Origin: an archaeon
GTDB taxonomy: Archaea; Halobacteriota; Syntropharchaeia; Alkanophagales; Methanospirareceae
Assembly (NCBI GenBank): GCA_030019325.1
Contig: JASEFB010000026.1
Span: 1-20,745, forward strand
Direction: 5' to 3'
Length of the DNA: 20,745 nt
Part shown: piece after piece, positions 8,365-14,121 of the stretch
Layout of the letters: each line of letters starts with the position of its first letter
Position numbering within the stretch: position 1 is the stretch's first letter
Translations under genes and position numbers: made by a program
Notes under the pieces: generated by a model
Database searches by the model: none
Seen by the model: only the letters and a program-made list of their open reading frames with translations
What the model was told of the DNA's origin: nothing

Positions 8365-8700
8365 TGTTACAAAATATCGAGCTATTCAAAACAGGTGATT
8401 GCACATGAGCACCCCTTTCTTGTATTAGGAGACCGTGTAGGGGCACGGGTGCGATTGCCCTGTTTTCTCAAAGGTAAGATGAAGCTCTACGATGAGAATG
8501 TAATAGTGATGCCCGCTTTTTCACCGTTAGCGGGAGGCACGCCAGTAAACGTTGCAAGCAAAGAAGATTTTTTATCCCCTTTGCTAAAGAGTCCCGAAGT
8601 TGAAATTGATGAAATGGCAGTCTACGCAGTAGATGGGGAAATCGGCATCTTGGAATTCCCCGCACTGAGGAAATGGAAAGTGGTGTCACTGTGGTTGTGA
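8365..8700 (+). pseudogene. 5'-truncated remnant of a calcineurin-type phosphoesterase
   Basis: The open frame from 8365 (first possible start GTG at 8395) encodes about 101-111 residues that look like the C-terminal third of archaeal metallophosphoesterases of the COG1407 type: AHEHPFLVLGD (usually GHEHP), then LPCFLKGK and VIVMPAFSPLAGGTPVN. The metal-binding N-terminal core (D-x-H, GD, GNHD motifs) is absent. The 68 bp between the panE stop and this frame is too short to hold it, and a stop at 8362 closes the frame. The piece cannot be a working phosphoesterase on its own. It is most likely a gene relic left by a deletion that joined it to the panE region. A short protein retained for another use is less likely. 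Confidence 0.65.
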
Positions 8701-8796
8701 GTGATAAACTCATTAAAATGGATGATACAGTACCTATGTTCAAATATCAAATCTGTGCCCAAACTTTAAGTTAAGAAAAAAACCAAAAAGTTCCGA

Positions 8797-9594
8797 ATGG
8801 AGAAGAAGATCAAATTAACCTATAAGGACAATACCTTCGAAGTATCTTCCAATTTTAGAAAGGGTTCTGAGGAGTCCATTTTGTTTATACATGGATTAGG
8901 ATGCTCTAAAGATTCATTCAAAGATGTATGGAATTTTTCAGAATTTAAGAACTATACCATTCTAACGTTTGATTTGTTGGGTTTTGGTGATTCTTCCAAG
9001 CCTAAAGAGTTTTCTTATACCATGGAGGAACATGCTGAAATCTGCGCGTTACTTATTGAGAAATTAAAGCTTGATGAGGTGCATGTCGTTGGACACAGCA
9101 TGGGTGGAGCAATTGCTTTGCTGTTGATTGAAAAATATCCATCGAATATTATCTCATTTATAAATTTAGAAGGGAATCTGGTAGGGGAAGATTGTACCTT
9201 TAGTAGAGAAGCTATTAGATATTCGTTAGAAGATTTTGAAGAAAGATTTTTTACCGATTTTACATCCCGGATTAAAGACATAAAAGATTTAGCGGCTTCT
9301 CCGCCTCTGAGCACCCGATTATTTTACCAGTGGCTTTCTAAAAGTGACCCATACGCATATTACCGGAGTTCAGAGTCGTTAGTGAAATGGTCTGATAGCG
9401 GGAGACTGTTAAACATGTTCATTGACTTGGACATAAAGAAATATTATGTGTTTGGAGAAGCGAATAGAAATGCGCCAGCGATAAAAATGCTCGATACTGT
9501 TCCGAAAATACAGATTACGAAGAGCGGGCATTTTCTGATGTGCGATAATCCACAGGAATTTTATACAAAACTTTCGATGATGTTATCAGGCTAG
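8797..9594 (+). CDS. Alpha/beta-hydrolase fold protein
   Basis: The 265-residue protein is a soluble serine hydrolase of the alpha/beta fold. FIHGLGCSKDSF (H32-G-L-G) forms the oxyanion region, VVGHSMGGA carries the nucleophile Ser101 in the G-x-S-x-G elbow, and KSGHFLM supplies the catalytic His245. The acid is probably in YVFGEANRN, where Glu seems to replace the usual Asp. The sequence resembles 2-hydroxymuconate semialdehyde hydrolase/esterase-like proteins, but the substrate cannot be told. It is distinctly more AT-rich than panE and purF and uses many TTT, AAA and ATT codons, so recent acquisition is possible. It stands alone, with about 95 bp of unremarkable AT-rich DNA upstream. Confidence 0.85.
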   Translation: MEKKIKLTYKDNTFEVSSNFRKGSEESILFIHGLGCSKDSFKDVWNFSEFKNYTILTFDLLGFGDSSKPKEFSYTMEEHAEICALLIEKLKLDEVHVVGHSMGGAIALLLIEKYPSNIISFINLEGNLVGEDCTFSREAIRYSLEDFEERFFTDFTSRIKDIKDLAASPPLSTRLFYQWLSKSDPYAYYRSSESLVKWSDSGRLLNMFIDLDIKKYYVFGEANRNAPAIKMLDTVPKIQITKSGHFLMCDNPQEFYTKLSMMLSG

Positions 9595-9690
9595 TAGCCG
9601 AATGCTGAACGGCCCCTATTCAGGTGATAGCACGTTGTGCTCGGTAAAGCTCTAAAACCCACTGAAGGTGTCTTGTTCAAGAGCCACCAC

Positions 9691-9720
9691 TAAGAATATT
9701 TTTATGAATATATATTCTTA
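9691..9720 (+). promoter_or_regulatory. Operator/promoter of DUF134 gene (palindrome, copy 1)
   Basis: GAATATATATTC at 9706-9717 is a perfect 12-bp palindrome. It is nested at the right side of a wider repeat, TAAGAATA (9691-9698) and TATTCTTA (9713-9720). The AT-rich AATATTTTTA just before it can serve as the TATA box. The same core occurs before the next two transcription units. The upstream spacer 9595-9690 holds only a weak AGCAC-GTT-GTGCT hairpin. Confidence 0.7.
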
Positions 9721-9740
9721 ATTAGGTTTAGGTATTCGAA

Positions 9741-10106
9741 ATGCCGAGATCAAGACGGTGCAGATGGGTAGGTTTCCAGCCGAATTTCTTATATTTCGAG
9801 CCTCGAGGATCTGCTAATCCCGAGGTAGTAGTGCTAAGAGTGGAGGAGCTGGAAAGCATAAGGCTGAAGGATTACGTAAAGATGGAACAGGAGGAGGCAG
9901 CGGAAAGGATGGGTGTCTCGCAACCTACATTCCACCGGATATTACATGAAGCACGGCGAAAGATAGCGGAGGCTCTCGTGGAAGGTAAGGCGATAAGGAT
10001 AGAAGGGGGCGATTATGTAATAATGCCTGAGGGCAGGGTGCCTGCTCCGCCTCCGGTGATACCGCCGGGTTGGAGAAGAAGACATGGAGGAGGTCCTCCA
10101 TTTTAG
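9741..10106 (+). CDS. DUF134 family HTH protein, probable regulator of the cluster
   Basis: This 121-residue basic protein matches DUF134 (COG1342), small predicted DNA-binding proteins of anaerobes. It starts with the family's MPRSRRCRWVGFQPNFLYFEP. A sigma-70 region 4-like helix-turn-helix follows (about residues 50-80: QEEAAERMGVSQPTFHRIL), then ARRKIAEALVEGKAIRIEGGDY. The tail is Pro/Gly/Arg-rich. DUF134 genes often sit beside NifX-like and Mrp-like genes, as here. The palindrome in its own promoter recurs upstream of the next two genes, so I infer that it binds this site and controls itself and the downstream cluster. Direct evidence for the binding site would have to come from experiment. 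Confidence 0.92.
   Translation: MPRSRRCRWVGFQPNFLYFEPRGSANPEVVVLRVEELESIRLKDYVKMEQEEAAERMGVSQPTFHRILHEARRKIAEALVEGKAIRIEGGDYVIMPEGRVPAPPPVIPPGWRRRHGGGPPF
10084..10104 (+). terminator. Possible terminator hairpin at end of DUF134 gene
   Basis: ATGGAGG-AGGT-CCTCCAT followed by TTTTA forms a 7-bp perfect stem at the very end of the coding sequence. It lies just before an independent promoter for the Mrp gene. The hairpin also encodes the Gly-Pro tail, so it may be incidental. Confidence 0.35.
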
Positions 10107-10130
10107 CTTCCCTTTGGAGGTTGCGAAGTA

Positions 10131-10178
10131 TAGATTTATACACACCAACTTCATTCCCTTATTGTGAATATATATTCA
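10131..10178 (+). promoter_or_regulatory. Promoter and operator of the Mrp gene (palindrome, copy 2)
   Basis: GATTTATA at 10133-10140 is a TATA box. About 25 bp downstream, overlapping the expected transcription start, is TGAATATATATTCA (10165-10178), a perfect 14-bp palindrome with the same core as copies 1 and 3. A site at this position would suit a repressor. A good Shine-Dalgarno, AGGAGG (10185-10190), precedes the ATG at 10198. Confidence 0.75.
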
Positions 10179-10197
10179 TAAAAGAGGAGGCGATAGA

Positions 10198-11013
10198 ATG
10201 GATAAGAGTAGAGGAGAAGAGGCAGGAAAGGCTATAGAAGCAAGAATGGGAAGGATAAAACATAAGATAATGGTGATGAGTGGAAAGGGAGGTGTAGGGA
10301 AGACAACGGTAGCAGCGAATCTTGCGTTTGCACTTGGTATGGCTGGTTTGGACGTTGGTTTAATGGATGCTGATATACATGGACCCGATATACCGAAGAT
10401 ATTGGGGATAGAGGATAAGAGGTCGGAAGTGAGAGGGAATAAAATCTATCTAGTTCAAGTTACACCGCGGCTGAAGGCGATCTCTATCGGCTTTCTGCTC
10501 CCTGACAGAGATTCTCCTGTCATCTGGCGAGGACCGATGAAGATGAATGCGATAAGGCAATTCCTCACAGATGTGGAGTGGGGTGAACTGGACTATATGG
10601 TTGTTGACCTACCGCCTGGCACGGGTGACGAACCGCTAAGCGTTGTACAGTTGATAAAAAAGGTAGATGGTGGGATAATAGTTACAACACCGCAAGATTT
10701 GGCATTACTGGACTCAAGAAAAGCGGTGAATTTCTCAAAGCTGTTGAAAGTGCCTGTCATAGGAATAATAGAGAACATGAGTGGTTTTGTCTGTCCTTAT
10801 TGTGGAAAAGATATGAACATCTTCAAGTATGGTGGTGGTGAGAAAGCGGCGGTTGAATTAGATGTGCCCTTCCTTGGAAGAGTGCCGTTCGACCCTAAGA
10901 TGGTGGAGGCTGCGGATAGTGGAACGCCCTTCGTCTTGCAAAAAGAGTCAAAGGTGGGAGAAGCCTTTGAGCAGATCGTGAAGAAGGTGAGGGAGTTTGT
11001 GGAAGTGAAGTAA
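10198..11013 (+). CDS. Mrp/NBP35 (ApbC)-type Fe-S cluster carrier ATPase
   Basis: The 271-residue P-loop NTPase belongs to the Mrp/NBP35/ApbC group, which binds and transfers [4Fe-4S] clusters. It has the deviant Walker A GKGGVGKTT (29-37), MDADIHGPDIPKILG after it, the switch-type Walker B region VVDLPPGTGDE, and the cluster-bridging CPYC pair (C199, C202) in FVCPYCGKDM. ENMSGFVCPYCG and PFDPKMVEAAD are typical of the family. There is no N-terminal ferredoxin extension, unlike the MinD proteins further on. It is expressed from a palindrome-bearing promoter and followed at 60 bp by a NifX-like gene with the same operator. I infer that it supplies Fe-S clusters within this locus, although a general cellular role is equally possible. 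Confidence 0.93.
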   Translation: MDKSRGEEAGKAIEARMGRIKHKIMVMSGKGGVGKTTVAANLAFALGMAGLDVGLMDADIHGPDIPKILGIEDKRSEVRGNKIYLVQVTPRLKAISIGFLLPDRDSPVIWRGPMKMNAIRQFLTDVEWGELDYMVVDLPPGTGDEPLSVVQLIKKVDGGIIVTTPQDLALLDSRKAVNFSKLLKVPVIGIIENMSGFVCPYCGKDMNIFKYGGGEKAAVELDVPFLGRVPFDPKMVEAADSGTPFVLQKESKVGEAFEQIVKKVREFVEVK

Positions 11014-11045
11014 GGTATTTATATAGTTATGAATATATATTCATA
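11014..11045 (+). promoter_or_regulatory. Promoter and operator of the NifX-like gene (palindrome, copy 3)
   Basis: TATTTATATAGT (11015-11026) is a strong TATA box. It is followed at once by TATGAATATATATTCATA (11028-11045), an 18-bp perfect palindrome and the longest of the three copies. The ATG is at 11074 with GGAGGAG upstream. This promoter probably drives the following run of small genes. Confidence 0.78.
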
Positions 11046-11073
11046 TAAGAAAGAGATTGGAGGAGCTTAAAAG

Positions 11074-11646
11074 ATGAAGATATGTGTAACCGCAGCGGAA
11101 GTGGATTTGAATGCACCGGTGGATCCGAGGTTTGGAAGGTGCCAATACTTTGTTTTCGTCGATTCTGATACGATGGCCTTCGAAGCAATGCCAAATCAAG
11201 CTCTTGCTGCACCGGGAGGAGCGGGGATTCAAGCAGCGCAAGCAATGGTGAGTAAAGGAGTGGATGTGCTTATATCCGGAAATATAGGTCCTAATGCGTT
11301 TCAGGTGCTTTCCGCAGCAGGCGTGAAAGTCGCAACGGGTGCGTATGGAACAGTGAAAGAAGCAGTTGAGATGTATAAAAGCGGTAAACTAAGCGAGACA
11401 GGTGCTTCGTCGGTTGCCACTTATGCCGGTATGGGCATGGGTGGAGGACGAGTGGGTGGTAGAGGACGAGGAATGGGCCGGGGCATGGGAACTGGTATGC
11501 AGCAATCAATGCCTCCGCAGCCCCAAGCACCACTAACGCCTCGAACAAAAGAGGAAGAACTCGAACAGCTCACGGATCTGACAAAGAGATTGGAGAAGGA
11601 ATTGGAGGACGTGAAGAGAAGATTAGAGGAACTTAAAAGGAGGTGA
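11074..11646 (+). CDS. NifX/NifB-type cofactor-binding domain with coiled-coil tail
   Basis: Residues 1-110 form a dinitrogenase iron-molybdenum cofactor biosynthesis (NifB/NifX/NafY) domain: MKICVTAAEVDLNAPVDPRFGRCQYF, then GAGIQAAQAM, ISGNIGPNAFQVLSAAG and AYGTVKEAVEMYKSG. Such domains carry metal-sulfur clusters. The remainder is unusual: a Gly/Arg/Met-rich linker (about 118-145) and a charged coiled coil ending KRRLEELKRR, very like the tails of the DUF5320-type proteins encoded next. This suggests that the protein assembles with them. The stop codon overlaps a perfect ribosome-binding site, AGGAGGTGAT, for the next gene. No nif structural genes are present in this window, so this is not evidence of nitrogen fixation. 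Confidence 0.88.
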   Translation: MKICVTAAEVDLNAPVDPRFGRCQYFVFVDSDTMAFEAMPNQALAAPGGAGIQAAQAMVSKGVDVLISGNIGPNAFQVLSAAGVKVATGAYGTVKEAVEMYKSGKLSETGASSVATYAGMGMGGGRVGGRGRGMGRGMGTGMQQSMPPQPQAPLTPRTKEEELEQLTDLTKRLEKELEDVKRRLEELKRR

Positions 11647-11658
11647 TAAAATAAAAAA

Positions 11659-11850
11659 ATGCCAAGAGGAAGAGGAATAGGATTTGGAAGAGGTTTTGGG
11701 TTTGGCCTTGGACCAGGAAGAGGAATGGGTAATCCCTTTCCCTTCTGCCGGAGATTCCCGTGGATGCCGAGATGGTGGTGGACGGGAATGTATGGACCAA
11801 TAGCCCCAGGGACATACCCAGTGCCATATTATGGCTATCCTTTTTGGTAA
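11659..11850 (+). CDS. Small Gly/Arg/aromatic-rich protein (DUF5320-like neighbour)
   Basis: This 63-residue protein begins MPRGRGIGFGRGFGFGLGPG. It continues with a Trp/Pro/Tyr-rich half (FPWMPRWWWTGMYG, YPVPYYGYPFW) and has one Cys (about residue 30). No fold is evident and the composition is low-complexity. It is likely real because an ideal Shine-Dalgarno (AGGAGGTGAT, 11639-11648) precedes it at the right distance, and it sits between two related genes with the same ribosome-binding site. Proteins of this kind occur beside NifX/Mrp genes in anaerobes and are usually unannotated. The function is unknown. Confidence 0.7.
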   Translation: MPRGRGIGFGRGFGFGLGPGRGMGNPFPFCRRFPWMPRWWWTGMYGPIAPGTYPVPYYGYPFW

Positions 11851-11879
11851 AAAGGTTGTTTAGGAGGTGATATGAAAAA

Positions 11880-12191
11880 ATGTGGGGATACCGATGGATG
11901 TATTATCTAACGGGATTGCCAGGCTGGATGCGATTTGGATACTCTCCGGGCTGGATAGGGAGAAGTCCAACTGGATTACCGCCAGCCGCACAGTATCTCG
12001 CTCAAGCAGGGCTGATGCCGCAGTTTACTTCATGGCTACAGCAGCAAGCACCAGCAGGAGTGCCTATAACACCAATGGGCATGCCAGCAATGCCGAAGGA
12101 GCAGGAGATTGCAATGCTTGAAGCACAGGCGCGGATGCTTGGCGACCAGTTGGAGCTGATAAAGAAGCGATTGGAAGAGCTCAAGAAGTAA
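11880..12191 (+). CDS. DUF5320-like protein with C-terminal coiled coil
   Basis: The 103-residue protein has an aromatic/Gly-rich N-terminal half (MYYLTGLPGWMRFGYSP, GRSPTGLPPAAQYL) and a C-terminal coiled coil (KEQEIAMLEAQARML ... KKRLEELKK). It is a clear paralogue of the protein at 13345-13821, sharing YYLTGLPGW-RFGYSP-W-GRS-TGL and the KEQEI-MLE-QA-ML coiled coil. The coiled coil also matches the tail of the NifX-like protein at 11074. The start ATG at 11880 follows TAGGAGGTGAT at the right spacing. The function is unknown. I infer a scaffold or partner role for the metal-cofactor proteins around it. Confidence 0.8.
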   Translation: MWGYRWMYYLTGLPGWMRFGYSPGWIGRSPTGLPPAAQYLAQAGLMPQFTSWLQQQAPAGVPITPMGMPAMPKEQEIAMLEAQARMLGDQLELIKKRLEELKK

Positions 12192-12212
12192 ATCGGCTCT
12201 TCCATCTCTTTT
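12173..12212 (+). terminator. Putative terminator after the first DUF5320-like gene
   Basis: GGAAGAGC (12173-12180) pairs with GCTCTTCC (12196-12203), a perfect 8-bp stem with a 15-nt loop, followed by ATCTCTTTTTTATT. The stem starts inside the end of the coding region. It would separate the palindrome-controlled group from the ferredoxin gene, at least in part. Confidence 0.5.
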
Positions 12213-12241
12213 TTATTCATACCCAATTTTGTAAGGTACAG

Positions 12242-12448
12242 ATGAGAATAGCAATAGCAATTCCAGTCATTGAGCAGAAGTTATGCACTGGATGTGGGGA
12301 ATGCGCAAGTGTCTGTGAGGCGAATGCAATTGAAATGGTAAGTGAAAAAGCGATTATAGACTATGAGAGGTGTTATAGTTATAATGGAAGCAATTGTAGT
12401 GCTTGTGTGGAAGTATGTCCTAGAAATGCAATTATATTGATGGATTAG
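12242..12448 (+). CDS. 2[4Fe-4S] ferredoxin
   Basis: The 68-residue protein has two cluster motifs. The first is canonical, CTGCGECASVCEANAI (C15, C18, C21, C25). The second has a widened first gap, C44-x7-C52-x2-C55-x3-C59-P, as seen in some archaeal ferredoxins. It starts with a hydrophobic strand, MRIAIAIPVIEQ. It lies just before the IscU-like gene and probably serves as an electron carrier for the cluster assembly or radical SAM steps encoded here. That coupling is inferred from position. Confidence 0.88.
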   Translation: MRIAIAIPVIEQKLCTGCGECASVCEANAIEMVSEKAIIDYERCYSYNGSNCSACVEVCPRNAIILMD

Positions 12449-12461
12449 AAAGGTGGTTAAA

Positions 12462-12959
12462 ATGGATAAGGGTGCAGGAAAAAGGTTGATAAAAGAGGAT
12501 GGTGGATTTTCTGGTTTGGAGGAACTCATAGCGAGTATCGAGGAGACAATTAGTAAGGAAGAGAGTGAGATATACACTGAAAAGACACTTGAGGAGGCAT
12601 ATAATCCAAAAAACGTTGGTGAGTTGAAAAACCCTGATGGCGTTGCCAGAATAACAGGTCCTTGTGGAGATACCATGCAGATGCACATAAGAGTATATGG
12701 AGATAAAATCATGGATAGTAAATTCATAACTGATGGTTGTGGTGCTTCAATTGCATGTGGGAGCGTAGTTACCGAAATGGTGAAGGGTAAGACAATCGAA
12801 GAAGCAATCAATGTAGAGGATAAGGACATTTTATCAATTTTGGGTGGCTTGCCAGAGGAGAACCTTCATTGCCCTGTCCTTGCAGTGAACACGTTAAGAG
12901 CAGCTCTGGAGGATTACAACAACAAGAAGAGGGTGAAAAAACAGGAGGAGAGGCGATGA
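12462..12959 (+). CDS. IscU/NifU-N-type Fe-S scaffold with N-terminal extension
   Basis: I start at ATG 12462 because AGGTGG lies 5 bp upstream. A GTG at 12453 is less likely. The 165-residue protein carries an IscU fold from about residue 46: KNVGELKNPDGVARITGPCGDTM with the first ligand Cys68 and Asp70, then FITDGCGASIACGS with Cys93 (plus an extra Cys99), and LHCPVLAVNTLRAAL with Cys137. The LPPVK chaperone-binding loop of bacterial IscU is not present. About 45 acidic residues precede the domain and are not part of standard IscU. No cysteine desulfurase gene is nearby, as is common in methanogens that use sulfide directly. It overlaps the next start by ATGA, so the pair is translationally coupled. 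Confidence 0.9.
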   Translation: MDKGAGKRLIKEDGGFSGLEELIASIEETISKEESEIYTEKTLEEAYNPKNVGELKNPDGVARITGPCGDTMQMHIRVYGDKIMDSKFITDGCGASIACGSVVTEMVKGKTIEEAINVEDKDILSILGGLPEENLHCPVLAVNTLRAALEDYNNKKRVKKQEERR

Positions 12960-13315
12960 AGATATGCATTCCCACGCTGGGGAATGAGGGATTAGATGAT
13001 TCGGTAAGCGAGCATTTCGGAAGAGCACCAACCTTTACCATCGTGGACATTCTGAAAGAAGAAGTGAAGATAGTGCAGAATAGAGGAGAACATTTTGGTG
13101 GTATGGGTACTGCACCGGACCTGATAGCGGAAGCAGGTGCTGAAGTGGTTCTCTGCTCAGGGTTAGGACCCCGTGCAATCAGCATGTTTGAGCAGTTAGG
13201 AATAGAGGTGTATGTCGGAGCAAGTGGAATCGTTCGAGACGCAATAAGAGCTTTTCAGGCTGGCTTGCTTAGAGAAGCTACTGACGCTGATGCGTGTAAA
13301 ATGCACAGGCATTAA
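12956..13315 (+). CDS. NifX/NifB-type cofactor-binding protein (second copy)
   Basis: This 119-residue stand-alone NifX-type domain reads MKICIPTLGNEGLDDSVSEH, FGRAPTFTIVD, GMGTAPDLIAEAGAEVVLCSGLGPRAI, and GIVRDAIRAFQAGLLREAT. It resembles the archaeal MTH1175-like and bacterial orange-protein family more closely than NifX of nitrogenase operons. I start at the ATG at 12956, which overlaps the IscU stop codon; the frame is open further upstream only inside that gene. The overlap implies coupled synthesis of scaffold and cofactor carrier. Confidence 0.9.
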   Translation: MKICIPTLGNEGLDDSVSEHFGRAPTFTIVDILKEEVKIVQNRGEHFGGMGTAPDLIAEAGAEVVLCSGLGPRAISMFEQLGIEVYVGASGIVRDAIRAFQAGLLREATDADACKMHRH

Positions 13316-13344
13316 AGTTTGTTTAGTTTAGGAGGTGAGGAAAA

Positions 13345-13821
13345 ATGGCTTATGGATATGGATACGGAAGAGGTGGGGGATATAGATGGGGAAATATGTA
13401 TTACCTTACGGGGTTGCCAGGCTGGGGGAGGTTCGGATACTCTCCGAGCTGGGCAGGCAGAAGTGCAACCGGATTGCTGCCTACCGCGCAGTATCTGATG
13501 CAAACAGGGCAAATGCCACAGTTTATTCCGGGGATGCAAGCGATGGTACTTACACACAGCAACTGTGTAAACTTCGTTCCCCCTAACAGATGCGCTCTTA
13601 AGGATAAAGAGGTAGATTCTGATTCTATGGGTGTGGCATGCAAGGATTTTCAACCACGAACTTTTGCGCCAGGCTACGGTGCTCCTTTCCCTACAATGCC
13701 TTTTGGCTTTACCACACCTACAATGACAAAAGAGCAAGAAATACAGATGCTAGAGAATCAAGCGAAGATGCTTGAGCAAGAGATTGAGCAGGTAAAGAAA
13801 AGAATAATGGAGCTAAGATAA
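13345..13821 (+). CDS. DUF5320-like protein with a roughly 40-residue insertion
   Basis: The 158-residue protein is a paralogue of the one at 11880-12191. It has a Gly/Tyr-rich start (MAYGYGYGRGGGYRWG), then MYYLTGLPGWGRFGYSP and GRSATGLLPTAQYL, and a C-terminal coiled coil (KEQEIQMLENQAKMLEQEIE). Between them, about residues 69-112 (nucleotides 13548-13680), is a stretch with three Cys and no Gly/Met/Pro bias (for example THSNCVNFVPPNRCALKDKE) that is absent from the paralogue. It keeps the frame open. TTTAGGAGGTGAGG upstream is an excellent ribosome-binding site. A T-rich stretch (CTCTTTATTTTTTAT) after the stop may end transcription. The function is unknown. Confidence 0.8.
   Translation: MAYGYGYGRGGGYRWGNMYYLTGLPGWGRFGYSPSWAGRSATGLLPTAQYLMQTGQMPQFIPGMQAMVLTHSNCVNFVPPNRCALKDKEVDSDSMGVACKDFQPRTFAPGYGAPFPTMPFGFTTPTMTKEQEIQMLENQAKMLEQEIEQVKKRIMELR
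13548..13680 (+). repeat. Probable small in-frame insertion in DUF5320-like gene
   Basis: Alignment with the paralogue at 11880 leaves this segment unmatched. It begins near an inverted repeat, ACACAG-CAA-CTGTGT (about 13554-13568), and its codon choice and amino acid make-up differ from the flanks. It could be a small mobile repeat that landed in frame, or a real domain. The boundaries are approximate. Confidence 0.35.
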
Positions 13822-13857
13822 GTCCTCCCCTCTTTATTTTTTATATGGAAGTAAAAA

Positions 13858-14115
13858 ATGACTGCAATTGTGGAATGGCTTAAAGAAGAAAAAAGGAGAG
13901 AATTGACAGAAAATGAGGAGAAAGTCTTAGATGAGTTAGCGGAGGATGCTAAGTTCGCTCTTTACTGCCAAACAGGAGGAGGTCAATGTATGGGTGAATT
14001 TGGAAAGAAAGTTGTTGTTTATGCGTCTATGTTGGGGGTAAAGTCTGATATACTTTTTCGAAAGTTGGTTGACGATGCTGTAGAGAGGTTAAAGGTAGAG
14101 GATTTTAATTTTTAG
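13858..14115 (+). CDS. Unknown small protein upstream of the MinD module
   Basis: This 85-residue soluble protein is helical and charged at both ends, with a central segment FALYCQTGGGQCMGEFGK holding both of its Cys residues. I do not recognise a family. The ATG at 13858 follows GGAAG. The stop lies 6 bp before the MinD gene at 14122, so the two are almost certainly co-transcribed and the protein probably works with that module. The Cys-x6-Cys with Gly between could bind metal or form a redox pair, which is speculation. Confidence 0.7.
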   Translation: MTAIVEWLKEEKRRELTENEEKVLDELAEDAKFALYCQTGGGQCMGEFGKKVVVYASMLGVKSDILFRKLVDDAVERLKVEDFNF

Positions 14116-14121
14116 AAATAG

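Noticed and set aside
9595..9690. A possible tRNA or small RNA in the spacer before the DUF134 gene.
   Set aside because: Only a 5-bp hairpin (AGCAC-GTT-GTGCT) is present, with no cloverleaf and no conserved tRNA box.
12281..12829. A 182-codon minus-strand open frame opposite the ferredoxin and IscU-like genes.
   Set aside because: It is antisense to two well-supported genes and has a low-complexity Ser/Ile/Thr composition.
11074..13315. NifX/NifU-like genes as evidence of nitrogen fixation.
   Set aside because: No nifH, nifD, nifK or nifB-type genes are visible, and NifX-like and IscU-like proteins occur widely in anaerobes that do not fix nitrogen.
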